The notes below the pieces were generated by a model, which was not told where the DNA came from, did no database searches, and saw only the letters and a list, made by a program, of their open reading frames with translations. Below, one piece after another: positions 1 to 8,674 of a stretch of DNA of 25,054 nucleotides. Both the position numbers and the translations under genes were made by a program. The DNA lies in NCBI GenBank assembly GCA_029264655.1, contig JARHZY010000168.1, positions 1-25,054 on the forward strand, written 5' to 3'. Each line of letters opens with the position of its first letter. Within the stretch, counting starts at the first letter, position 1. Source of the DNA: Helicobacter sp. (GTDB lineage Bacteria > Campylobacterota > Campylobacteria > Campylobacterales > Helicobacteraceae).

Positions 1-451
1 TTCTCCATATATAAAATTTTCATTACCATATACTACTTTAGATATTGGTTTGTTTAAAGGTAATTATTTATTCCCAAAGGCTTTTTATGATGATAAGCAC
101 TCATATTTAATTTATAAATATAAATAAGCATTATATGCTGTATCGTTCTATAATGATAGACAAATGTCTTATATATTTTATGCAAAATCTCTGCAGTGGA
201 AAAATAAAACCTACCAATGGAATATTGATATATCATTTTTAAGGTAAAGCAAAAAGCTATGTAAAATATGCGGGAATACTTGTATTAGCAATCTATTCTT
301 AGATTAAAATAACTCCATATATCTCAACATTTGACTATAATAGTAAAACTCTACTTTAATATTAAATAAAGCAGATAAGAAAAAAGAGTGAAGTAACTTT
401 TATTTATTGTATTTTGTTATAATGGGCTATTCTGTTTGGCGAGGTGAGTAT
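1..451. other. Intergenic region upstream of pyrD
   Basis: This is AT-rich DNA without a supported gene. A minus-strand frame covering roughly 1-63 is open to the left window edge, but it has no start codon and begins just after a stop, so it could be the tail of a broken gene or chance. A possible extra -10 box (TATAAT) lies at 336-341. The pyrD promoter is listed separately. Confidence 0.5.
415..423 (+). promoter_or_regulatory. Extended -10 promoter of pyrD
   Basis: TGTTATAAT reads as an extended -10 element (TGN plus TATAAT). It lies about 28 bases before the proposed ATG at 452 and would put the transcription start near 430. It also argues against an in-frame upstream start at 407, which lies before this promoter box. 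Confidence 0.55.
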
Positions 452-1525
452 ATGGGATTCTATAATAAAATAAAACCATATCTTTATAAATATGATGCTG
501 AAAAAGTGCATAATTTAGCAATGGGTATCATGCATTTACCACAAAAGATTCCCCTGCTTGAATCTATGATTGTGCGTTGTTATTGTCGTATCCATGATAG
601 TTTAGCCCAAGATATACATAATCTACACTTTTATAACCCTATTGGGCTTGCAAGTGGATTTGATAAAAATGCAGAAGCAGTGCGGGCACTTGCTAGTCTT
701 GGGTTTGGTTATTTAGAGCTTGGCAGTGTTACACACATGCCTCAAGATGGCAATGAAAAACCGCGTTTATTCCGTCATGTTGCAGAAGAGAGCTTGCAAA
801 ATGCAATGGGATTTAATAATATTGGGGCAAGAGGTATGCTTGCCAATCTCAAGGAGATTTATCCTTTTTGTATCCCGCTTGGTATTAATATTGGTAAAAA
901 TAAAAATATAGCACAAGGCGATTCGCTTAAAAATTATGAGTTAAGCCTTGATACTTTAAAAGATTATGGCGATTACTTTACTTTTAATCTTTCATCGCCA
1001 AATACGCCGGGCTTACGCGATTTGCAAAATGAAAAATTTGTAGCAGAGCTTATTACTATGGCAAAGAGTATTACGCAAAAACCACTTTTTATTAAAATAT
1101 CTCCTGATATGGCAATAGATTCTATGCTTGCAGTTTGTGATGTGGCTATTACAAGTGGTATAAGTGGTATTATTGCAACAAATACAAGCACTGATTATAG
1201 TCTTGTGGCAAATCCAGAAAAACGCGATAATGCGTGTTTTGGAGGCATTAGCGGTAAAGTGTTGGCATCAAGATCAAAAGAGATTTTAAAGATTCTAGGG
1301 CAGCATTTTTATAAAAAAACAACGCTTATTGCAGTTGGAGGAATCTATAATGCAGATGAAGCTTATGAGCGTATAAAACTTGGTGCAAGTTTAGTGCAGA
1401 TTCTAAGCAGCATGATTTATGGTGGTCCAACTATAGTAGCCAAAATCAACAATGAGCTTGCACAAAAGTTGCAAGCTGATGGTTTTCAACATATTACAGA
1501 AGCGATTGGAGTAGCGATACAATGA
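452..1525 (+). CDS. pyrD: Dihydroorotate dehydrogenase (quinone), class 2
   Basis: This enzyme oxidises dihydroorotate to orotate in de novo pyrimidine synthesis. Class 2 enzymes are FMN proteins of the inner-membrane face that pass electrons to quinone. The start at 452 is chosen because GAGGTGAG precedes it at good spacing; this gives 357 residues, normal for class 2. Visible motifs are GLASGFDKNAEAV (about 65-77), NAMGFNNIGARG (about 117-128), NLSSPNTPGLR (179-189, with the class 2 catalytic serine), FIKISPD, IATNTST, and the C-terminal AVGGI and GASLVQILSSMIYGGP phosphate/FMN-binding segments. The N-terminal helices before the barrel are the usual class 2 membrane-association region. The stop codon overlaps the next gene's start (ATGA), so the two are probably one operon; H. 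pylori is known to have the same pyrD-M16 order. Confidence 0.95.
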   Translation: MGFYNKIKPYLYKYDAEKVHNLAMGIMHLPQKIPLLESMIVRCYCRIHDSLAQDIHNLHFYNPIGLASGFDKNAEAVRALASLGFGYLELGSVTHMPQDGNEKPRLFRHVAEESLQNAMGFNNIGARGMLANLKEIYPFCIPLGINIGKNKNIAQGDSLKNYELSLDTLKDYGDYFTFNLSSPNTPGLRDLQNEKFVAELITMAKSITQKPLFIKISPDMAIDSMLAVCDVAITSGISGIIATNTSTDYSLVANPEKRDNACFGGISGKVLASRSKEILKILGQHFYKKTTLIAVGGIYNADEAYERIKLGASLVQILSSMIYGGPTIVAKINNELAQKLQADGFQHITEAIGVAIQ

Positions 1526-2820
1526 ACAAAATTTTAGTAGGAGTTTTCATAATGAGTAGTATTATGCTAGGTAGTGTTTTGCCAAAATATGAGAGCAAAA
1601 CACTTGCGAATGGTTTGCAAGTGGTAGTTATACCATTGCATAATAAAAGTAATGTTATTGAAACAAATGTGTTTTATAAGGTTGGTTCGCGTAATGAAAT
1701 AATGGGAAAAAGTGGTATCGCCCATATGCTTGAACATATGAATTTTAAAACAACAAAAAATTTGCGTGCTGGCGAATTTGATGAAATTGTCAAAAAAATG
1801 GGTGGCATTAATAATGCTTCTACAAGTTTTGATTATACGCGTTATTTTATTAAATCAAGCACACAGAATCTTGATAAGTCTTTGGAGCTTTTTGCAGAAC
1901 TTATGCAAAATTTACAATTTATAGATTCTGAATTTCAGTCTGAACGCGATGTAGTCGCACAAGAGCGTCTATGGCGTACTGACAATTCCCCAAGCGGTTA
2001 TCTTTATTTCCGTTTTTTTAACACTGCTTATATATACCATTCATACCATTGGACTCCAATAGGCTTTATGGATGATATACGTAATTGGACATTAGCAGAT
2101 GTGCAAAAATTCCATGATATTTATTACCAACCGCAAAATGCAATTTTACTTGTTAGTGGTGATGTTGTGCCGCAAGCTGTTTTTAGTAGTGCAGAAAAAT
2201 ATTTTAGTGGGATTAAGAATAAAGCAGATATTCCAAAAGTTATTATGCAAGAACCTAAACAAGATGGCATAAGAGAGGCATCTATTAAAAAAGATACAGG
2301 TGGGATAGAATGGCTTATAATGGGCTTTAAAACACCAAGTTTCAACCATAAAGACCAAGTGGCATTGGAAGCAATTGGTGATATATTAGGTGGTGGTAAA
2401 AGTGCCATTTTGCCTACAATATTACAAGATAAATTACAGCTTGCTTCATCTGTAAGTGCATATAATATGGATATGGTTGATTCTAGTATGTTTATTGTTG
2501 TGGCAACTGGAAATGCAGGAGTGCGTGCTACTGATTTAAAAAATGAAATATTAAAGCAAATTGATAAGTTGAAAAAAACACAAATCACACAAGCACAACT
2601 TGATAAAATTAAGATAAATACACGTGCAAGTTTTATTTATAGTTTAGAAAGTGCAAGTTCTGTTGCAGATTTATTTGGTTCATATTTTGTACGCGGTGAT
2701 ATACAACCGCTTTTGGAGTATGAAAAAAATCTTCATTCTTTAAGCACTACACAAATACAAGATGTTGCAAAGAAATATTTCACACTTGATAATGCTACAA
2801 TTTTGATTATGACAAATTAA
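1522..2820 (+). CDS. M16 family zinc metallopeptidase, secreted (PqqE/YmxG-like)
   Basis: This is a probable periplasmic zinc protease of the insulinase/mitochondrial processing peptidase family. The inverted zinc motif HMLEH is at residues 68-72, and the distal zinc ligand fits Glu148, exactly 76 residues after His72. The first 20 or so residues form a hydrophobic signal peptide. The 432-residue length fits a two-domain M16B half-protease (N-terminal catalytic M16, C-terminal inactive M16_C). The start overlaps the pyrD stop (ATGA) with GGAG upstream. A second ATG at 1552 also has a good AGGAG site but would shorten the signal peptide. The next gene in H. pylori, dapA, is not here; a terminator follows instead. 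The substrate is unknown. Confidence 0.85.
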   Translation: MNKILVGVFIMSSIMLGSVLPKYESKTLANGLQVVVIPLHNKSNVIETNVFYKVGSRNEIMGKSGIAHMLEHMNFKTTKNLRAGEFDEIVKKMGGINNASTSFDYTRYFIKSSTQNLDKSLELFAELMQNLQFIDSEFQSERDVVAQERLWRTDNSPSGYLYFRFFNTAYIYHSYHWTPIGFMDDIRNWTLADVQKFHDIYYQPQNAILLVSGDVVPQAVFSSAEKYFSGIKNKADIPKVIMQEPKQDGIREASIKKDTGGIEWLIMGFKTPSFNHKDQVALEAIGDILGGGKSAILPTILQDKLQLASSVSAYNMDMVDSSMFIVVATGNAGVRATDLKNEILKQIDKLKKTQITQAQLDKIKINTRASFIYSLESASSVADLFGSYFVRGDIQPLLEYEKNLHSLSTTQIQDVAKKYFTLDNATILIMTN

Positions 2821-2836
2821 TAAAAATGAATATATT

Positions 2837-2870
2837 TATTGCTACTTATATCATGGATAGCAATATTTTT
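2837..2870 (+). terminator. Rho-independent terminator after the pyrD-M16 operon
   Basis: TATTGCTA (2837-2844) pairs perfectly with TAGCAATA (2858-2865) across a 13-base loop, and five T residues follow directly. It starts 16 bases after the M16 stop codon. Confidence 0.6.
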
Positions 2871-2878
2871 AGCTATAA

Positions 2879-2905
2879 GCTAGTAATTTTACATAAATTA
2901 CTAGC
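2879..2905. repeat. 11-bp perfect inverted repeat (hairpin)
   Basis: GCTAGTAATTT (2879-2889) and AAATTACTAGC (2895-2905) are perfect complements around a 5-base loop. There is no strong T-tract on either side. It may be a second or backup hairpin for the pyrD operon terminator just before it. Confidence 0.5.
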
Positions 2906-3200
2906 ATTGCTTTATTTCTGTATCTATATTTATATTGTGTTCTTACCTATTATGCATTCTGTCAATAATTATAAGCCATTGTTATAAAAGCTCTCTACAA
3001 TAAATGAAACATACAAACAGAAAGTATCAAAAAGCATATAGAATCTTTGTATTTAATGTATTGTTATTATATTGGCATTGTGTTTATACATTGTAAGTCA
3101 ATATATTTTCACGATACCTTAATGTAAGGCATACAAACATCTTGCATATTATTTTTTATAGGATGCAATAATTCTGTATATTTTTCATTAAACTAAATAA

Positions 3201-3218
3201 AGTTTATATATATAAACT
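3201..3218. promoter_or_regulatory. 18-bp perfect palindrome at the cbpA promoter (operator candidate)
   Basis: AGTTTATATATATAAACT is its own reverse complement. It ends 12 bases before the -10 box, so it covers the -35 region of cbpA. HspR in related bacteria binds promoters of this operon at HAIR sites (CTTGAGT-N7-ACTCAAG). This sequence does not match that consensus, so binding by HspR is only an inference from position. AT-only palindromes are also fairly common by chance in this base composition. Confidence 0.35.
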
Positions 3219-3227
3219 CATATTTTA

Positions 3228-3236
3228 TGCTATAAT
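3228..3236 (+). promoter_or_regulatory. Extended -10 promoter of cbpA-hspR
   Basis: TGCTATAAT is a consensus extended -10 element 26 bases before the cbpA ATG. A ribosome-binding site (CGAGG) lies between them. Confidence 0.6.
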
Positions 3237-3262
3237 AACACTAAAAGTTTTACGAGGTATTT

Positions 3263-4132
3263 ATGGCAAAAAGTTTATATCAAACATTACATATTAGTGA
3301 AAATGCAAGTCTTGATGAAATTAAAAAGGCATACCGCAAACTTGCACGGCAATATCACCCCGATATTAATAAAACTCCAGAGGCTGAAGAGAAATTTAAA
3401 GAAATTAATGGGGCATATGAAATTCTTAGCGATCCACAAAAAAAAGCCGAATACGATCAATATGGTGATTCTATGTTTAATGGGCAAAACTTTAGTGATT
3501 TTAGCCGCTCTTATCAAGGAGCAGATCTCAATGATATTTTAAAAAATATTTTTGGCGGACGCGGTAAGGGTTTTAATAGCGGAAGTGCAGGGTTTGGTGG
3601 CTTTGATTTTGATTTTGGTAATGGTATGCATGATAATATTGACTTAGATATTGAGGCAAGTGTAGCTATTAGCCTTAAGAGTGCGCTTTTAGGTGATACT
3701 ATCCGCATACATTTAAATAGTGCAAGCTTTGAGTTAAAGATTCCAGAGGGTATCACTCAAGGTTCAAAATTAAGGGCAAAAGGAAAAGGTAAAAAACTTG
3801 GCAATATGGTGGGCGATGCTATTATTACCATTACTATCACACCAGAAGATGGCTATATTATTGATGGTTATAATCTTGTGCAAATGGTGCAAGTGCCTTT
3901 AAAAGCAATGCTTTTTGGTGATAAAATTACAATGGCAACATTACGCAAAGAAATAACAATTAAGATTCCTGCTAATATGCAAAATGGACAAAAAATGCGT
4001 ATTGAAGGTATGGGATTCAAAAATAGAAAGACAGGGCAATATGGAGATCTTATCTTGCAAGTTTATGCGAAATTGCCAGATTCTAGTAATTTTAGTGAAG
4101 AATTGCGTATGCTTTTACAAAAAGAGTTATAA
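3263..4132 (+). CDS. cbpA: DnaJ-like co-chaperone CbpA (class B J-protein)
   Basis: This Hsp40 co-chaperone stimulates DnaK ATP hydrolysis and delivers substrates; it is cytoplasmic. An N-terminal J domain (about residues 4-70) carries the essential HPD at 32-34 (YHPDI). A Gly/Phe-rich linker follows (about 85-120, with FGGRGKGF and GFGGFDFDFG). Then comes a beta-rich substrate-binding region with KIPEGITQGSKLRAKGKG and IPANMQNGQKMRIEGMG. There are no CXXCXGXG zinc repeats, which separates it from DnaJ proper. Its 289 residues match CbpA of Helicobacter. hspR starts 20 bases after the stop, as in the cbpA-hspR operon known in H. pylori, which the HspR repressor controls. Confidence 0.9.
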   Translation: MAKSLYQTLHISENASLDEIKKAYRKLARQYHPDINKTPEAEEKFKEINGAYEILSDPQKKAEYDQYGDSMFNGQNFSDFSRSYQGADLNDILKNIFGGRGKGFNSGSAGFGGFDFDFGNGMHDNIDLDIEASVAISLKSALLGDTIRIHLNSASFELKIPEGITQGSKLRAKGKGKKLGNMVGDAIITITITPEDGYIIDGYNLVQMVQVPLKAMLFGDKITMATLRKEITIKIPANMQNGQKMRIEGMGFKNRKTGQYGDLILQVYAKLPDSSNFSEELRMLLQKEL

Positions 4133-4152
4133 GAAATTGAAAAGGAATAATT

Positions 4153-4527
4153 ATGGATGCGAGTTATGATGAACCGGTTTTTTTAATTAGTGTAGTTGCA
4201 AAAATACTTGATATTCATCCTCAAACTTTACGCCAATATGAAAAAGAAGGGCTTATTGAGCCATCACGCACTGATGGTAAAATGAGACTTTATTCTCAAC
4301 GAGATATGGATAAAATCAAGACAATTTTAAAACTTACAAGGGATTTAGGTGTAAATCTTGCGGGCGTTGATATTATTTTACGACTGAAAGAGCGTATGGA
4401 TGAGCTTGATAGCTTAAATGATGATTTGCGTAACAATCTGCATAAGCACCAAAACAATAAAAATATTGTTGGTGATTTAACAATTGTAAAAAGTTCATAT
4501 GAGCTTGTCTTACATGCAAAAAAATGA
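4153..4527 (+). CDS. hspR: MerR-family heat-shock repressor HspR
   Basis: This is a DNA-binding autoregulator of chaperone genes. The N-terminal half has the MerR-type winged helix-turn-helix: FLISVVAKILDIHPQTLRQYEKEGLI (about 10-35), then a wing with SRTDGKMRLYSQRD. A coiled-coil-like stretch follows (about 75-105). The 124-residue length is typical. AAGGAA sits before the ATG. Position directly after cbpA is strong support. In H. pylori HspR works with HrcA on the groESL and dnaK operons; hrcA is not in this window. Operator sites beyond the cbpA palindrome are not visible. Confidence 0.9.
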   Translation: MDASYDEPVFLISVVAKILDIHPQTLRQYEKEGLIEPSRTDGKMRLYSQRDMDKIKTILKLTRDLGVNLAGVDIILRLKERMDELDSLNDDLRNNLHKHQNNKNIVGDLTIVKSSYELVLHAKK

Positions 4528-4533
4528 TATAAA
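4525..4533 (+). promoter_or_regulatory. Possible extended -10 for secA
   Basis: TGATATAAA overlaps the hspR stop codon and lies about 40 bases before the secA ATG. It resembles an extended -10 element and could give secA its own transcription in addition to read-through from cbpA-hspR. The match is imperfect. Confidence 0.3.
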
Positions 4534-4571
4534 ATACTTGCTTAAAAGAGTTTTGTAAAAAAGGGAAAAAC

Positions 4572-7193
4572 ATGAAAAATTTATTTGGAAAAATTTTTGG
4601 CACACATAATGATAAGATTCTAAAAGGTTATCGCAATCGTGTGCGTAAAATTAATGCGTTAGAAAAAGATTTAGAGGAATTAAATGATGAGGCTTTACAA
4701 CATAGATTCCAATCTATTCAAAATGAGGTTACACATAAGCTTGAGAGCTTAGATGATAAGGCATTTTCTATCCATGTTGTTAATTCACTTCTTGATTCAA
4801 AGCTTGAAGAAGTATTTGCACTTACAAGAGAAGCAAGTAAAAGAATACTTGGTATGCGGCATTTTGATGTGCAGCTTATAGGGGGTATGGCACTGCATGA
4901 AGGCAAAATTGCAGAAATGAAAACAGGTGAGGGGAAGACTCTTGTAGCTACTTTACCTGTTATTTTAAATGCACTTTCAGGTAAAAGTGTGCATGTTGTT
5001 ACGGTGAATGATTATCTTGCTAATCGTGATGCCCAAACTATGCAGCCACTTTATAATTTCTTTGGTTTTAGTGTAGGTGTTATTACAAGTGCAATACATA
5101 ACGATGAAGAACGTTTGCGTATTTATGCAAGCAATATAATCTATGGCACAAATAATGAATATGGCTTTGATTACTTACGCGATAATATGAAATATAATTT
5201 AGACCAAAAAGTGCAAAAACATCACTTTTTTGCAATTATTGATGAGGTTGATTCTATTCTTATTGATGAAGCGCGTACACCACTTATTATTTCAGGACCA
5301 ATTAATCGTAAAATGGAAAATTACCAGCTTGCAGATTCTGTAGCAAAGAAAATGAAAAAAGATGAAGATTTTAGTATTGATGAAAAAAATCGTGTTATTC
5401 TCACAACAGAAGATGGAATAAAAAAAGCTGAAACACTCTTTCATGTTGAAAATTTATATGCAATCGAAAATGCATCATTATCCCACCATCTTGACCAAGC
5501 ACTTAAGGCAAATTATTTGTTTGTTAAAGATAAAGATTATGTTGTGCAAAATGGAGAGGTTGTTATTGTCGATGAATTTACAGGGAGATTAAGTGAGGGC
5601 AGACGCTTTAGTGAGGGATTACACCAAGCCTTAGAAGCAAAAGAAGGTGTAGCCATCAAAGAAGAAAGCCAAACGCTTGCTGATATTACATTTCAAAATT
5701 ATTTCCGCTTGTATGATAAATTAGGCGGTATGACAGGGACTGCACAAACAGAGGCAACTGAATTTTTAGAGATATATAAGCTTGAGGTTGTCTCTATCCC
5801 CACAAATCTTCCAATACAAAGGCAAGATCTTAATGATCTTATTTATAAAAGTGAGCAAGAAAAATTTCAAGCTGTGCTAGATAAAATTACAGAGCTATAT
5901 AAAAAAGGGCAACCAGTCCTTGTTGGGACTGCAAGTATAGAAAAAAGTGAGATATTGCATGAATGGTTAAAAAAAGCAAGAATCCCTCATAATGTTTTAA
6001 ATGCAAAGCAACATGAGAAAGAGGCTGAAATTATTAAAAATGCAGGTTTAAAGGGAGCAGTTACTATTGCTACAAATATGGCGGGTAGGGGTGTTGATAT
6101 AAAAATTGATGATGAGATTAGAGATCTCGGGGGACTTTATATAATCGGCACAGAGCGGCATGAAAGCAGACGTATTGATAATCAATTACGCGGTAGGGCT
6201 GGGAGGCAAGGCGACCCCGGTGTAAGCCAATTTTATCTTAGTCTTGAAGATTCTTTACTCCGAATCTTTGGAAGCGATAAGCTTAAGGGTATTATGGGTA
6301 AGCTTGGTATGAAAGATGGAGAGAGCATAGAATCTGGTATGATTACAAAATCCATAGAGAAAGCACAAAAGAAAGTAGAATCTCTGCATTTTGAATCACG
6401 CAAACATTTGCTTGAATATGATGATGTAAGCAATGAACAACGCAAGGTTATATATAGATTCCGTAATGAATTATTGCAAAAAGATTTTAACATGGCAGAT
6501 CGTATTGCTGAAAATAGGGCAATAAGCGTGCATTATTTATTAGAGCGTAATCAAATTTTACCGCATGATGTCCCTGAAAATTATGATATAGAAGCACTTT
6601 TAGCAACATTAAAAGAAGAATATTTACTTCTTTTAGCAACTTCATTGCAAGAAAAAACTTATCATGAGATTGAAGAAATCCTTATTGACACAATGCAGAA
6701 AAAGTATGAAGAAAAATTTGCCCATACAACCCCTGAAATGCGTAATGAGCTTGAACGCATTATCTATTTACAAGTTGTTGATAATGCGTGGCGAGAGCAT
6801 TTGTATGCAATAGACCACCTAAAAACAGGGATTAGCTTGCGAGGATATAACCAAAAAGACCCTCTTGTAGAATATAAAAAAGAGAGCTACAATTTATTCC
6901 TAGAGCTTGTAGAAAATATTAAGATTGAGGCATACCGCACATTGCAAATCATTCAATTTAATACACAAGATGTGCAACAAGAAGAAGAAAAAATTCTTTC
7001 AACACTTGAACAAAATAATGATAACATTGTGCTTAATCACAATGGATTAGAAGAAGAGATTCAAGATAAAAAGCCAGCACGTAATGAGATATGCCCATGT
7101 GGTAGTGGTAAAAAATATAAGCATTGTCATGGGAAAAGCGGACCAAAGCGAGGTATGCTTGCACAACAAGCAGTGGCTAAAGAAGGTATGTAA
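4572..7193 (+). CDS. secA: Protein translocase motor ATPase SecA
   Basis: SecA drives unfolded preproteins through the SecYEG channel at the inner membrane. Walker A is MKTGEGKT (116-123) and Walker B/DEAD-like box is IIDEVDS (222-228). The preprotein cross-linking region and second nucleotide-binding fold follow, with TNMAGRGVDIKI and QLRGRAGRQGDPG. The C-terminal zinc-binding tail is CPCGSGKKYKHCHG, with ligands Cys841, Cys843, Cys852 and His853, which usually binds SecB or phospholipid. The 873 residues are full length. AAGGG precedes the ATG. The start is only 44 bases after hspR, so export capacity may be partly co-transcribed with the heat-shock pair. No clear terminator follows. Confidence 0.97.
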   Translation: MKNLFGKIFGTHNDKILKGYRNRVRKINALEKDLEELNDEALQHRFQSIQNEVTHKLESLDDKAFSIHVVNSLLDSKLEEVFALTREASKRILGMRHFDVQLIGGMALHEGKIAEMKTGEGKTLVATLPVILNALSGKSVHVVTVNDYLANRDAQTMQPLYNFFGFSVGVITSAIHNDEERLRIYASNIIYGTNNEYGFDYLRDNMKYNLDQKVQKHHFFAIIDEVDSILIDEARTPLIISGPINRKMENYQLADSVAKKMKKDEDFSIDEKNRVILTTEDGIKKAETLFHVENLYAIENASLSHHLDQALKANYLFVKDKDYVVQNGEVVIVDEFTGRLSEGRRFSEGLHQALEAKEGVAIKEESQTLADITFQNYFRLYDKLGGMTGTAQTEATEFLEIYKLEVVSIPTNLPIQRQDLNDLIYKSEQEKFQAVLDKITELYKKGQPVLVGTASIEKSEILHEWLKKARIPHNVLNAKQHEKEAEIIKNAGLKGAVTIATNMAGRGVDIKIDDEIRDLGGLYIIGTERHESRRIDNQLRGRAGRQGDPGVSQFYLSLEDSLLRIFGSDKLKGIMGKLGMKDGESIESGMITKSIEKAQKKVESLHFESRKHLLEYDDVSNEQRKVIYRFRNELLQKDFNMADRIAENRAISVHYLLERNQILPHDVPENYDIEALLATLKEEYLLLLATSLQEKTYHEIEEILIDTMQKKYEEKFAHTTPEMRNELERIIYLQVVDNAWREHLYAIDHLKTGISLRGYNQKDPLVEYKKESYNLFLELVENIKIEAYRTLQIIQFNTQDVQQEEEKILSTLEQNNDNIVLNHNGLEEEIQDKKPARNEICPCGSGKKYKHCHGKSGPKRGMLAQQAVAKEGM

Positions 7194-7239
7194 GATAAGC
7201 TAAGGTAATAAGACTATATTATTATAGTTAAAAATAGAA

Positions 7240-7245
7240 TATAAT
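7240..7245 (+). promoter_or_regulatory. -10 box upstream of glcD
   Basis: TATAAT lies 49 bases before the glcD ATG in a strongly AT-rich stretch. A strong ribosome-binding site GGAGGA follows at 7283-7288. A second weaker TATAAA-like box at about 7261 is also possible. Confidence 0.4.
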
Positions 7246-7294
7246 AAAAAACAACTTTATTATAAAATTCTAAATATTCATTGGAGGATATAAT

Positions 7295-8674
7295 ATGGCA
7301 TTACAAGATACCCATAGAATCTATTTTGAAAACTTACTAGGCATAGAAAATGCTAAATCAGATACTATGCATAAACTTGCATATAGTTATGATGCGACAC
7401 GAGAGGAGAGAGAACCAGATATGGTGCTTTTTCCACGCAATGAGGAAGATATAAGTAATATCCTAAAGTATTGCAACCAACATCTTATCCCTATTGTGCC
7501 ACGTGGTGCTGGTAGTGGTTTTACAGGTGGTAGTATTGTGGCACAAGGCGGTATTGTATTAGCGTTAGAAAAATATATGAATAAAATATTAGAGCTTGAT
7601 ACAAAAAACCTTATTGTGCGGGTGCAACCCGGTGTTATCAATAAAGATTTGCAAAATTTTGTAGAATCACATGGACTTTTTTATCCCCCCGACCCTGCAA
7701 GTGAAAACCAAAGCACAATAGGAGGCAATGTTAGTGAAAATGCTGGTGGTATGCGAGCAGCAAAGTATGGAATCACAAAAGACTATGTAATGGCAATCCG
7801 TGCGGTATTGCCAAATGGTGATATTATCCGTGCAGGTAAAAAGACAATTAAGGATGTTGCAGGGTATAATGTGGCAGGTATTTTAATTGCAAGTGAAGGG
7901 ACTTTAGCTGTTATTAGTGAAATCACTTTGAAACTTATTGCAAAACCACAATTTACTCGTTCTGCGATGGGTGTTTTTGATACGATTGAGCATGCTATGA
8001 ATGCAGTTTATAAAACTATGGCAAGTGGCGTTACACCTGTAGCAATGGAATTTTTAGATAATCTTACTATTCGTGCAGTTGAGAGTAAGTTTCATAAGGG
8101 CTTACCTGTAGAAGCAGGAGCAATTTTAATAACTGAAGTTGATGGTAATTTAGAAGAGGAAATATGTTATCAATTAAAACTTATAGAATCTAAATTTAAG
8201 GAAAATGGTTGTATTGATTTTAAAATAGCAAAGGATTCTAAAGAAGGGCAGGATTTATGGTTTGCACGAAAGAATGCAAGCCAAAGTATTAGTATTTATG
8301 GAAAGAAAAAATTAAATGAAGATATTACGGTGCCACGTGCTAAACTCCCTGAATTACTTATGCATATCCGCGATATTAGTGAAAAATATGGTTTTAAGAT
8401 TCCATGTTTTGGGCATACAGGTGATGGTAATGTGCATACAAATGTTATGGTTGAGGATTTAAAAGATTTAGAAAAAGGGCATGAGGCTATTACTGAAATT
8501 TTTAAAATAGCAGTCGCACTAGAGGGCACTTTAAGCGGAGAACATGGCATAGGGCTTGCAAAAGCCCCTTTTATGAATCTTGCATTTAATGAAGCAGAAA
8601 TGGCATTATTCCGCAGTATTAAGCAAGCATTTGATCCAAATAATATTTTAAATCCCAATAAAATGGGGCTATAA
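7295..8674 (+). CDS. glcD: FAD-linked 2-hydroxyacid oxidase, GlcD type (glycolate oxidase subunit or D-lactate dehydrogenase)
   Basis: This belongs to the vanillyl-alcohol-oxidase/FAD_binding_4 flavoproteins that oxidise glycolate or D-lactate. The FAD-binding domain shows PRGAGSGFTGGS (69-80), PPDPAS (131-136), TIGGNVSENAGG (141-152) and VAGYNVAGILIASEGTLAVI (about 188-207). The C-terminal FAD-oxidase_C domain has CFGHTGDGNVHTNV and GTLSGEHGIG, with the metal- and substrate-binding histidines expected there. Its 459 residues are full length. GlcD normally works with GlcE and the iron-sulfur GlcF, or alone as a D-lactate dehydrogenase. No partner is adjacent, so the substrate cannot be settled here. 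It appears to be monocistronic. Confidence 0.88.
   Translation: MALQDTHRIYFENLLGIENAKSDTMHKLAYSYDATREEREPDMVLFPRNEEDISNILKYCNQHLIPIVPRGAGSGFTGGSIVAQGGIVLALEKYMNKILELDTKNLIVRVQPGVINKDLQNFVESHGLFYPPDPASENQSTIGGNVSENAGGMRAAKYGITKDYVMAIRAVLPNGDIIRAGKKTIKDVAGYNVAGILIASEGTLAVISEITLKLIAKPQFTRSAMGVFDTIEHAMNAVYKTMASGVTPVAMEFLDNLTIRAVESKFHKGLPVEAGAILITEVDGNLEEEICYQLKLIESKFKENGCIDFKIAKDSKEGQDLWFARKNASQSISIYGKKKLNEDITVPRAKLPELLMHIRDISEKYGFKIPCFGHTGDGNVHTNVMVEDLKDLEKGHEAITEIFKIAVALEGTLSGEHGIGLAKAPFMNLAFNEAEMALFRSIKQAFDPNNILNPNKMGL

Larger units (their letters stand above)
2821..3262. other. Intergenic region between the M16 peptidase gene and cbpA
   Basis: It holds the terminator and hairpin near its left end and the cbpA promoter and palindrome near its right end. 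From 2906 to about 3190 I see only AT-rich sequence with no gene. Confidence 0.6.

Noticed and set aside
54..236. 60-codon minus-strand frame at the left edge
   Set aside because: It has no ribosome site and a Tyr/Ile/His-rich composition typical of AT-rich non-coding DNA. A separate minus-strand frame at about 1-63 looks slightly more protein-like but has no start.
407..451. Upstream in-frame start of pyrD at 407
   Set aside because: It overlaps the extended -10 at 415-423 and lacks a ribosome site; the ATG at 452 has GAGGTGAG.
3150..3262. A HAIR operator (CTTGAGT-N7-ACTCAAG) for HspR
   Set aside because: I looked for both half-sites; only scattered partial matches occur (ACTCA near 3216), so no consensus HAIR site is claimed.
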